From NCBI GenBank assembly GCA_963765785.1, contig CAVXXW010000009.1:186001-250000 (forward strand): a DNA stretch of 64,000 nt, written 5' to 3'. The stretch comes from AC-32 sp963765785 (lineage in GTDB: Bacteria; Actinomycetota; Thermoleophilia; Gaiellales; Gaiellaceae). Under the pieces are notes generated by a model. It worked only from the letters and a program-made list of their open reading frames with translations, had not been told where the DNA came from and made no database searches. This document shows, in pieces, positions 40,528-48,238 of the stretch. How positions within the stretch are numbered: position 1 is the stretch's first letter; each line of letters begins with the position of its first letter. The translations under genes and the position numbers were made by a program.

Positions 40528-41877
40528 GTGTCCGCCGCCGACGTCGCGAGCCAGGCCGACGACGCAGACCTCCGGCTCGTCCGCTTCCTCTGGTGCGGGA
40601 ACGACGGCACGATCCGGGCCAAAGCCAGCTCGCTGGACGGGCTCGAGGGCCGCATCCGCAGCGGCATCGGGCTCACGGTCGGAATGCAGGCGATGAACTC
40701 GCTCGACCAGCTTCAGCCGGTCGAGGGGATGGGGCCGGTGGGCGAGGTGCGCCTCGTGCCGGACCCGGAGACGTTCCGGGTGCTCCCGTACGCGCCGCGG
40801 ATGGGCGCACTGCTCGTCGACCACGTCGCGCTCGACGGCGCGCCTGCGCCGGTGTGCCAGCGCTCGTTCCTGAAGCGGATGGAAGCCCGGCTCTCCGAGC
40901 GCGGCGCGACGCTCGAGGTGGCGTTCGAGAACGAGTTCTCGCTCGCGACGGTCGTCGACGGCCGCTACGTGCCGATCGACTCCGGGCTCTGCTTCTCGAC
41001 GATCAGCGCGACGGCGGCGCAGGAGTTCGTGGACGAGCTCGTCGACGCGCTGGACGCGCAGGGGATCGTGCTCGAGCAGTACTACTCGGAGCTCGGCCAC
41101 GGGCAGCACGAGATCTCGACCGGGCACGCGCCGGCGCTCCGGGCCGCAGACGAGCAGCTGCTCGTGCGCGAGACGCTTCGCGGGGTCGCGGCCCGCCACG
41201 GGATCGTGGCCTCGCTCGCGCCGAAGCCGTGGCCGGACAACGCGGGCAACGGCGGGCACATCCATTTCTCGCTCTGGGAGGCCGACGGCTCGAGGAACCG
41301 CTTCCACGACTCCGGCGCACCGGACGGGCTCTCGGCGGAGGCACGCTCATTCGTCGCGGGGGTGCTGGAGCACCTGTCCGGCCTCTGCGGTCTGACTGCC
41401 CCGAGCTTCAACTCGTACCACCGGATCGTCCCGCAGTTCTGGGCGGGTGCCTTCGTCTGCTGGGGCCACGACAACCGCGAGGCGCCGGTGCGCGTGCCAT
41501 CGGTGTTCGGGGGGATGGAGGAGGCGTCGACGAACGTCGAGCTGAAGTCGGCGGACGCGAGCTCGAACCCGTACCTCGCGGTGGGCGGGCTGATCGCGGC
41601 CGGCCTCGACGGGCTCGAGCGCGGGCTCGAGCCGCCCGCGCCGGTCGAGGTCGACCCGGCGACGATCGACGAGCGGGAGCGCGAAGAGCACGGCATCGTG
41701 CCGCTGCCGGCGTCGCAGGCCGAGGCGCTCGACGCGCTCGCGGCCGACGAGGTGCTGACCGGCGCGCTCGGCGAGGTGCTGGCGGAGTCCTACCTCGCCG
41801 TGAGACGCTCCGAGTGGGACGCGTACTCGGCAGGAGACGAGGCATTCGAGCAACAGGGCCACTTCCTGAAGTACTGA
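40528..41877 (+). CDS. Glutamine-synthetase-family ligase
   Basis: This 449-residue protein of the GlnA fold has the beta-grasp start RFLWCGNDGTIRAKASS, the metal/ATP elements EVAFENEFSL, YYSELGHGQHEIS, NGGHIHFSLW, HRIVPQFWAG, NREAPVRVPS and ELKSADASSNPYLAVGG (the usual ElR is ELK). Overall divergence from true GlnA, and the company of an amidohydrolase, point to a gamma-glutamyl-amine/amide ligase as in FluG or polyamine catabolism rather than ammonia assimilation. Start is GTG at 40528, next to the FNR stop. Confidence 0.85.
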   Translation: MSAADVASQADDADLRLVRFLWCGNDGTIRAKASSLDGLEGRIRSGIGLTVGMQAMNSLDQLQPVEGMGPVGEVRLVPDPETFRVLPYAPRMGALLVDHVALDGAPAPVCQRSFLKRMEARLSERGATLEVAFENEFSLATVVDGRYVPIDSGLCFSTISATAAQEFVDELVDALDAQGIVLEQYYSELGHGQHEISTGHAPALRAADEQLLVRETLRGVAARHGIVASLAPKPWPDNAGNGGHIHFSLWEADGSRNRFHDSGAPDGLSAEARSFVAGVLEHLSGLCGLTAPSFNSYHRIVPQFWAGAFVCWGHDNREAPVRVPSVFGGMEEASTNVELKSADASSNPYLAVGGLIAAGLDGLERGLEPPAPVEVDPATIDEREREEHGIVPLPASQAEALDALAADEVLTGALGEVLAESYLAVRRSEWDAYSAGDEAFEQQGHFLKY

Positions 41878-42851
41878 GCGGCATCGCGCTGGTCGACCAG
41901 CACGCGCACGGGATCCTGCGCGGCCGACCGGAGAGCCTCGACGAGTTCCGCGGCCTCTTCTCCGAGAGCCCGGACCCGCGCCAGTGGCCGCACGTGGCGA
42001 CGGGCGTCACCTTCCGGCGCGCAATGCGCGAGCTCGGCGCGTTCTTCGGGTGCGAGCCGACCGAGAGCGGGGTGTACGAACACCGGCTCGCGTCCGACCC
42101 GGCCGAGTACGCGTCCGCGCTGCTGCGCGCGACCAACACCGAGGCCCTCTACGTCGACGACGGCTTCCCGCCCCCCGGCGAGGGGACGAGCTGGGACGAG
42201 CTCGGCGAGCTCGCGGGCTGCGTCGCGCGACCCGTGCTGCGGATCGAGCGCGTCGCCGCGGAGGACGGGGCCGAGGCCATCGAGGAGGTCGTCGCCGCCG
42301 CGCGCGACAACGGCTTCGTCGGCCTGAAGACGATCGCGGCGTACCGAACGGGTCTCGAGCTCGAGCGGCTCGACCCGGTGGTCGTCTCCGCGCTCGATGC
42401 GAACGAGCGGACCGCCGCGCCGCTGCCCGTCCAGGTGCACTGCGGCTTCGGCGACTCCGACCTCTACCTGCCGCGCGCCGACCCGGGTCATCTCAAGCCG
42501 CTGATCGAGCGCTTTGCCGAGACCCCGTTCGTGCTTCTGCACTGCTACCCGTTCGTGCGCGAGGCCGGCTGGCTAGCGCACGTCTACGGGAACGTCTGGT
42601 TCGACCTCTCGCTGACGATCCCGCACGTCTCGCGCCCGGCCGAGATGCTCCGCCAGGCTCTCGAGCTGGCGCCGGTCTCGAAGCTGCTCTACGCCTCGGA
42701 CGCCGCGCGCACGCCCGAGCTCTACTACCTCGCGGCGAGATGGTGGCGCGAGGCGCTCGCCGACGTGCTGCCCGAGCTGCTCGGGGCCGAGGACGCCGAG
42801 CCGGCCGCGCGGATGATCCTGCGGGAAAATGCGCTCGCGGTCTACGGGTAG
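41874..42851 (+). CDS. Amidohydrolase (FluG N-terminal-like)
   Basis: This is a TIM-barrel amidohydrolase of about 325 residues: LVDQHAHGI near the start (metal HxH), VQVHCGFGDSDLYLP, FVLLHCYPFVREAGW, and LLYASDAARTPELYYLAARWW with the catalytic Asp. In FluG-like proteins this domain is fused ahead of a glutamine-synthetase domain; here it is a separate downstream gene. No ATG, GTG or TTG lies near the expected N-terminus. The CTG at 41874 overlaps the upstream stop (CTGA) and gives the right length, whereas the next GTG (41814) would overlap by 64 bp. Confidence 0.75.
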   Translation: MSGIALVDQHAHGILRGRPESLDEFRGLFSESPDPRQWPHVATGVTFRRAMRELGAFFGCEPTESGVYEHRLASDPAEYASALLRATNTEALYVDDGFPPPGEGTSWDELGELAGCVARPVLRIERVAAEDGAEAIEEVVAAARDNGFVGLKTIAAYRTGLELERLDPVVVSALDANERTAAPLPVQVHCGFGDSDLYLPRADPGHLKPLIERFAETPFVLLHCYPFVREAGWLAHVYGNVWFDLSLTIPHVSRPAEMLRQALELAPVSKLLYASDAARTPELYYLAARWWREALADVLPELLGAEDAEPAARMILRENALAVYG

Positions 42852-42892
42852 GTCCGGAACCGGCCGGCCGGTCGCTGAGGTAGAACCAGGCG

Positions 42893-43624
42893 GTGCGCCT
42901 GCTCGGCGTCACCCTCGCGGCACTCGTGACCGCGCTCGCGACCGGCCTCGGGGCGCTGCCGTTCGCCTTCGGCACGTTCAGCCGGCGCTGGCTCGGCGTC
43001 TCCAACGCGCTCGCCTCCGGGTTCATGCTCTCGGCGAGCGGGGCGCTGCTGATCGAGGGCGTGATCCGGGGCTGGTGGCAGACGCTCGCCGGCGCCGCCG
43101 TCGGCGCGGCCTTCATCTTCGTCACCCACCGGCTTCTGGTCGAGCACGAGATCGAGTTCGGCGAGATGCGCGGCGCCGACGCGACGAAGGCGCTGCTGAT
43201 CGTCGCCGTGATGACTGTGCACTCGTTCAGCGAGGGCGTCGGCGTCGGCGTCGCCTACGGCGGCGGCGCCGAGCTCGGCATCTTCATCACGATCGCGATC
43301 GCGATCCACAACATCCCGGAAGGGCTCGCGATCAGCCTCGTGCTCGTCCCGCGTGGCGCGAGCGTCCGCTCGGCTGCGGGCTGGAGCATCTTCTCGAGCC
43401 TGCCGCAGCCGCTCGTTGCCGCGCCCGCGTTCCTGTTCGTCGAGACGTTCAAGCCGTTCCTGCCGGCCGGGTTCGGCTTTGCCGGCGGCGCGATGATCTG
43501 GCTCGTCTTCGCGGAGCTGCTCCCCGAGGCGCGCGAGGAGCTCAGCTTCGGGCGGCTCGCCCTCTGGCTCGGCGGCTCCCTGCTGGCGATGTCGCTGTTC
43601 CAGGCGGTGCTGCTCGGCCGCTAG
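42893..43624 (+). CDS. ZIP-family metal transporter
   Basis: This 243-residue protein has eight predicted helices and the two ZIP metal-site motifs in TM4 and TM5: VHSFSEGVGVGVAYG and IHNIPEGLAISLVL. ZIP proteins import Zn2+ or other divalent cations. Start is GTG at 42893, 41 bp after the amidohydrolase. Its 3' end overlaps the convergent P-type ATPase by 4 bp. Confidence 0.88.
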   Translation: MRLLGVTLAALVTALATGLGALPFAFGTFSRRWLGVSNALASGFMLSASGALLIEGVIRGWWQTLAGAAVGAAFIFVTHRLLVEHEIEFGEMRGADATKALLIVAVMTVHSFSEGVGVGVAYGGGAELGIFITIAIAIHNIPEGLAISLVLVPRGASVRSAAGWSIFSSLPQPLVAAPAFLFVETFKPFLPAGFGFAGGAMIWLVFAELLPEAREELSFGRLALWLGGSLLAMSLFQAVLLGR

Positions 43625-46377
43625 CGAGAGCGGCGGCGGCGGACCGCCCGGCGCAGCTCGTCGCCGCCCCAGACGACGAACGGGAAGGGTGCGAGGATGG
43701 CGAGCTCGAGTCCGTTCAGAGGCGCCGTCCCGAACAGGCCTTGCAGTGCCGGCACATAGACGAGCACGGCCGCGAAGACGAGCTCACTCGCGATGCCGAG
43801 GAGCAGCAGGCGGTTCGTGAAGAAGCCCACCTCTCGCAGCGAAGCGCGCTGCGTTCGGGCGGCGACCGCCGTGCCGATCTGGCAGACCACGATTCCGGCG
43901 AACGTCATCGTCGTCGCGGTCCGGTAGGTGTCGTGCAGCGCGGTGCCCGAGCCGGTCGGGTCGCCCGGGCTCCAGCCGTTGTGGAGCAGGACGAAGAAGA
44001 ATCCGAACATGACGAGTGCGGCCTCGACGAGGCCGAGGACCACCCACGCGCGGAAGAGCAGCTCGCGGCCGATCACCCCTTCCGACTGCCCCCGAGGCGG
44101 CCGCTGCATCAGCCCCGGCTCGGCAGGCTCGCTGCCGAGCGCAAGGGCCGGGAGGATCTCGGTCCCCAGGTCGATCGCAAGGATCTGGAGCACCGTGATC
44201 GGCAGCGGGATCGCGCCGCCCGCGACCGCGAAGACGAGGAACGGCACGACCTCGGGCGGGGCGTGGGCGAAGATGTACAGGATGAACTTGCGGACGTTGT
44301 CGTAGACGCGCCGTCCCGCTTCGACGGCCGCAACGATGGTGGCGAAGTTGTCGTCGGTCAGGACCATCGTCGCCGCCTCGCGCGCCACGTCCGTCCCCGA
44401 GCGGCCCATCGCGATACCGATGTCCGCGCGCCGGAGCGCCGGTGCGTCGTTCACCCCGTCGCCCGTCATCGCGACGACCTGGCCGTGGGCGCGCAGCGCG
44501 TCTGCGATCCGCAGCTTCGCCTCGGGCGAGGTGCGCGCGAAGATCAACTCGCGCCCTTCGAGCAGGAGCTCGTCGAGCTCCTGCTCGCTCATGCGGTCGA
44601 GCTCCTCGCCCGTCAGAACACGGGAGCCGTCACGTGCAATGCCGACACGCCGAGCGATCTCCGCCGCTGTCGGCCCGTAGTCCCCGGTGAGCACCAGAAT
44701 CCGGATGCCCGCGGTGTGGCACTCGGCGACCGCGTCGCCGACCTCCGGCCGCGGCGGGTCGAAGAGGCCGACGAGCCCGAGCAGGCAGAGCTCGCGCTCG
44801 GCGTCCTCGCGCCGCTGGGGCGGCGACGCACCATCCGGGAGCCGCCGCCGGGCGACGGCGAGCACGCGCAGCCCCCGGCTCGCGTAGTGCTCGAGCACCG
44901 CGAGCACCTCCAGCCGGTCCGCCTCGGTGATCGGCCGGTGGTTCTCGAGACCGCCGATGAGGGTCGCTCGCGCGAGCACCTCCTCGGGCGCTCCCTTGGC
45001 GTGCACGGTCAGCGTCCCGTCCTGGCGCTCGTCGACGGTGGACATCAGTCGCAGCGTGGGATCGAAGCGGTAGAGCTGCCTCCTGCGTGGCTCGCGCCTG
45101 CGAGTCGTCACGTCGACCCCGAGCTCGCGCGCGGCCTCCAGCAGGCCGATCTCGGTCGCTTCGCCGCGCGACTTGCCGGTGCGCGACGGGTCGACGTCGG
45201 CCGTGCTGCAGGAGGCGATCGCTCGGCCCAGCAGCCCGAGCACCGGGTCGGCGGCCGCCGCGGCGGCGGCGATGCTGCGGTCGTCCTCGAGGTCGACCTC
45301 TCCGAGCGGCGTCCAGATGCGCATTGCGCGCATCCGGTTCTCCGTGAGCGTGCCGGTCTTGTCGGTGCAGATCACGCTCGTCGACCCGAGCGTCTCGACC
45401 GCGCTGAGCCGCTTGACCAGCGCGCCGCGCCGCGCGAGGCCGGCCACGCCCACTGCGAGTGCGAGCGTGATCGTCGGCAGGAGCCCTTCGGGGACATTGG
45501 CGACGATCAGGCCGATCGCGAAGCTGAGGGCGTCGTGCAACGGCAGCCCCGCGGCAAGCCAGCCGATCGGCAGGAACGCCAGCCCGGCGACGACGGCGAC
45601 AAGCGCGATCAGCCACGCCACTCGCCGCACCTGCAGCTCCAATGGGCTCGGCTCGGCCTCGACGCGCTCGGTCAACGCGGCGATCCGGCCGATCTCGCTC
45701 TGCATGCCGGTCGCGAAGACGACCGCGGTGGCGGAGCCGCCGACGCAGCTCGTGCCGCTGAAGACGACGTCGCGGGCTTCGGTGAGCGCGTCGCTCGAGG
45801 CGTTGAGGCTCGCCTGGCGCACTACGGGCTGCGACTCGCCGGTCAACATCGAGAGGTCGACCTCGAGCGTGCCGTCGAGCAGCCTCCCGTCGGCCGAGAT
45901 GCGCTCGCCCTCCTCCACCAGCATCACGTCCCCGGGCACGAGCTCGCGCACGTCGACCAGGCGGCGCGTGCCGTCGCGGCGGACCGCGGCCTGCTGCGGC
46001 AGGTAGCGCTGCAGCGCCTCGACGGCCTGTTCCGCGTGGCGCTCCTGCGCGAACGCGAACACCGCGTTCAAGAAGATCACGAGGATCACGGCGATCCCGA
46101 TCGTGCCGAGTCCGGCCGCGAACGCGAGTGCGGCCGCCACCCAAAGCAGCAGGGCAAGGGGGTGAGTCAACTGCTGCGCGACCTGCCTCGGCCAGCGCCG
46201 GCGGCCGCGCCGCTGGAGCTCGTTCGGCCCGTACGCGACGAGCCGTCGCTGCGCCTCACGCTCCGACAGGCCCTGCTTCTGCGTCTGGAGCTCCGCGAGC
46301 AGCGCCGCGATCGGCGCGCGTGGGTGCGGGGGGCCGTTGGTCGGCGCCAGGGTCGTAGCGGGCTCGTTCACGATCAC
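43621..46377 (-). CDS. P-type cation ATPase (P2/CtpF-like)
   Basis: This 918-residue pump is complete. It has an N-terminal cation-ATPase domain with GLSEREAQRRLVAYGPNEL, the actuator TGES (179-182), the TM4 motif PEGLLP (296-301) and the phosphorylation site DKTGTLTEN (Asp339). The nucleotide domain has the KGAPEE motif, the hinge reads MTGDGVNDAPALRRADIGIAM, and six C-terminal helices follow. The PEGL motif places it with P2-type Ca2+/Mn2+/Na+ pumps, such as actinobacterial CtpF, a DosR-regulon member in mycobacteria. Start is GTG at 46377. A wrecked relative lies directly upstream. Confidence 0.92.
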   Translation of the reverse strand: MIVNEPATTLAPTNGPPHPRAPIAALLAELQTQKQGLSEREAQRRLVAYGPNELQRRGRRRWPRQVAQQLTHPLALLLWVAAALAFAAGLGTIGIAVILVIFLNAVFAFAQERHAEQAVEALQRYLPQQAAVRRDGTRRLVDVRELVPGDVMLVEEGERISADGRLLDGTLEVDLSMLTGESQPVVRQASLNASSDALTEARDVVFSGTSCVGGSATAVVFATGMQSEIGRIAALTERVEAEPSPLELQVRRVAWLIALVAVVAGLAFLPIGWLAAGLPLHDALSFAIGLIVANVPEGLLPTITLALAVGVAGLARRGALVKRLSAVETLGSTSVICTDKTGTLTENRMRAMRIWTPLGEVDLEDDRSIAAAAAAADPVLGLLGRAIASCSTADVDPSRTGKSRGEATEIGLLEAARELGVDVTTRRREPRRRQLYRFDPTLRLMSTVDERQDGTLTVHAKGAPEEVLARATLIGGLENHRPITEADRLEVLAVLEHYASRGLRVLAVARRRLPDGASPPQRREDAERELCLLGLVGLFDPPRPEVGDAVAECHTAGIRILVLTGDYGPTAAEIARRVGIARDGSRVLTGEELDRMSEQELDELLLEGRELIFARTSPEAKLRIADALRAHGQVVAMTGDGVNDAPALRRADIGIAMGRSGTDVAREAATMVLTDDNFATIVAAVEAGRRVYDNVRKFILYIFAHAPPEVVPFLVFAVAGGAIPLPITVLQILAIDLGTEILPALALGSEPAEPGLMQRPPRGQSEGVIGRELLFRAWVVLGLVEAALVMFGFFFVLLHNGWSPGDPTGSGTALHDTYRTATTMTFAGIVVCQIGTAVAARTQRASLREVGFFTNRLLLLGIASELVFAAVLVYVPALQGLFGTAPLNGLELAILAPFPFVVWGGDELRRAVRRRRSR

Positions 46378-46383
46378 ATGATC

Positions 46384-46401
46384 GAGCCCGCTGGCGGGCT
46401 C
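46384..46401. terminator. Short GC hairpin between the P-type ATPase gene and the pseudogene
   Basis: Inverted repeat GAGCCCGC/GCGGGCTC with minimal loop, just upstream of the intact ATPase start and downstream of the pseudogene's end. Confidence 0.4.
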
Positions 46402-46437
46402 CGCATCCGCGCGGGTGCGGACGCCCGTTGCGGCGCG

Positions 46438-47480
46438 TCACTGATACCTGAGCACCTTTGCGGGGCAGTCCGCGAGGCGTGATGTCGCTGTTGCAGCCGG
46501 CGCTGCTCGGTCACTGACGCCGGGCGCCTCCAGCACGGCGAACGGGACGAGCGCGAGCACGAGGGTGACGGTGGCCTCGGCCGGCCCGAGCGCGTTGGTG
46601 GCCAGCGGCCCCTGCAGCGCCGGGACGTACACGGCGGCGGCTTCGAGCGCGGCCGAGCCGATCGCGCTCCAGAGCAGCCAGGGGTTGGGCGGCAGCCTCC
46701 AGGGCCTGGACCCGCTGCGAGCGCATCGCGAACACGAGCACGAGCTCCGAGAGCGCCAGCGTCGCGAACGCAATCGTCGGTCGACATCTCCGCCGAAGGG
46801 GCGCCCGGCGAAAAAGGCGCCCGCGGCGAGCCGCTCGATCTGCCCCAGTTCTGTCGCCTCGCCCGTCGCGCAGACGACGATTCGCCCGCGCCTGCGGTTG
46901 ACGGCGCAGCCGGCGTACGCCATCGACGTGCGCTCCGCCAGTGGGGCCTCCTCCGCGACCGGGCCGGACTCTTCGGCACGGGCAGCGACTCGCCTGTCAG
47001 CGCCGACTCGGCGACCTAGAGCCCGTGCTCGGAGACAATCCGGCCGTCGGCCGCGACGCGCTCGCCTTCGAGCACGAGCAGCACGTCGCCCGGGACGACG
47101 TCCTCCGCCGGGATCTCCGTCACCGCGCCGTCGCGGATCACGGTCGCCTGCTGGGTGAACGCCTCGGAGAGTGCAAGGATAGCGCGCTCGGCCGTTGCCC
47201 CTGCCAGAAGCCGAGCGCCGCGTTGAAGACGAGCACGGCCGCGATCGCGACGCCCTCGCCGACGTCGCCGATCGCGATCGAGACCGCCGTCCGGCGACGA
47301 GCAGGGCGACGAGGGGGTCGAACAGCTGTCGGAGGAGGATCCGCAAGTAGCTCGGACGCTCCTGCTCTCGCGGGCGGTTCGGTCCGATCCCGGACGAGAC
47401 GTGCGATGGCCTCGTCGGCGACGAGGCCGCGTTCGAGGTTGGTTTCGAGCGCCTCGGCGACCTCGCCCGGCGCGAATGCC
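46438..47480 (-). pseudogene. Degraded P-type ATPase with permease-like tail
   Basis: Pieces of a P-type ATPase occur in order but in changing frames. They are GLVADEAIARL, LRILLRQLFDPLVALLVAG, VSIAIGDVGEGVAIAAVLVF, AILALSEAFTQQATVIRDGA with IPAEDVVPGDVLLV, an in-frame TAG near 47016, VAESALTGESLPVPK, CATGEATELGQIERLAAG, then FATLALSELVLVFAMRSQRV and NPWLLWSAIGSAALEAAAVY. The phosphorylation and nucleotide domains are entirely missing. The last residues (PAKVLRYQ, stop at 46438) match the C-terminal end of the FtsX-type permease at 48235 (PAEALRYQ) rather than an ATPase, suggesting a deletion fusion. Confidence 0.8.
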
Positions 47481-47494
47481 TAGGGCGGGCTGCA

Positions 47495-48238
47495 TTAGCC
47501 CGCCCGTGTGCGGACGATCAGCACCGAGCAGGCCGCCTGGTGCGCGACGCGCTCCGACACCGACCCGAGCGCCTTCAGCCCGCGCAGGCCCCGGCTGCCG
47601 AGGAGCAGCAGGTCGGCCTCGCGGCTGGCCTCGACGAGCGCGGGCACGGGATGGTCCTCGGCGGTGACGACCCGCAGGCCGGCGTCGAACCTCCGCGCGA
47701 GGTGCTCGGCGACGCCGACCGCGAGCTCGGCGCACTCGGAGCCGTCGCTCCCGACGACGATCGCCTGCGGGAAGCGCGTGGGGTCGGCAGGCGGCCGCGC
47801 GACGAGCACCGAGCACGGCGCGACGTGCAGGAGCTCGCCCGTGACACCGCCCAGCACGATTTCTGATGCGCGCCGGTGGCCGTGCGTGCCGACGGCCACG
47901 AGCCCGGCCCGCGTCTCCTCGAGCTCGTGGAGGATCGACCGCAACGCCGGGCCGTCCACGACGCGTCCGGTCGCATCCGGGCCGGCGAGCTCGCGCGCGC
48001 GGCGGTTCGCCTCGGCCGCCGCGTGCTCCAGCTCCTCGGCCACCCGCTGCGCCGAGAAGCCGGTCCGGCTCGCCTCGGCGAGCTGCACGGCGGTGAAGAT
48101 CTCGAGGTCGCCACCGGGTGCGGCTAGGCGCGCGGCCTGCCGCGTCGCCTCGAGGCCGGCCTCGCTGCCGTCTGCCCCCGCCAGCACGCGCCCGAAGAGC
48201 GAGGCCGGGTCGAAGCGCTCCGCTGCCTGTGCGCTCAC
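47495..48238 (-). CDS. Tandem universal stress protein
   Basis: This 247-residue protein contains two UspA domains. The first runs from VLAGADGSEAG to GTHGHRRASEIVLGGVTGELLHVAPCSVLVAR, the second from IVVGSDGSECAELAV to GSRGLRGLKALGSVSERVAHQAACSVLIVR. Both keep the G-x2-G-x9-G-S/T nucleotide-binding pattern with some deviation. Start is GTG at 48238, overlapping the ABC permease stop by 4 bp (GTGA), so it is the last gene of the ABC operon. Such proteins respond to starvation or hypoxia. Confidence 0.9.
   Translation of the reverse strand: MSAQAAERFDPASLFGRVLAGADGSEAGLEATRQAARLAAPGGDLEIFTAVQLAEASRTGFSAQRVAEELEHAAAEANRRARELAGPDATGRVVDGPALRSILHELEETRAGLVAVGTHGHRRASEIVLGGVTGELLHVAPCSVLVARPPADPTRFPQAIVVGSDGSECAELAVGVAEHLARRFDAGLRVVTAEDHPVPALVEASREADLLLLGSRGLRGLKALGSVSERVAHQAACSVLIVRTRAG

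Noticed and set aside
42829..46482. Antisense ORF of 1217 codons opposite the P-type ATPase
   Set aside because: It is the shadow frame of a complete, motif-rich ATPase gene in GC-rich DNA; its protein is Arg/Asp/Glu-rich low complexity with no recognisable domain.
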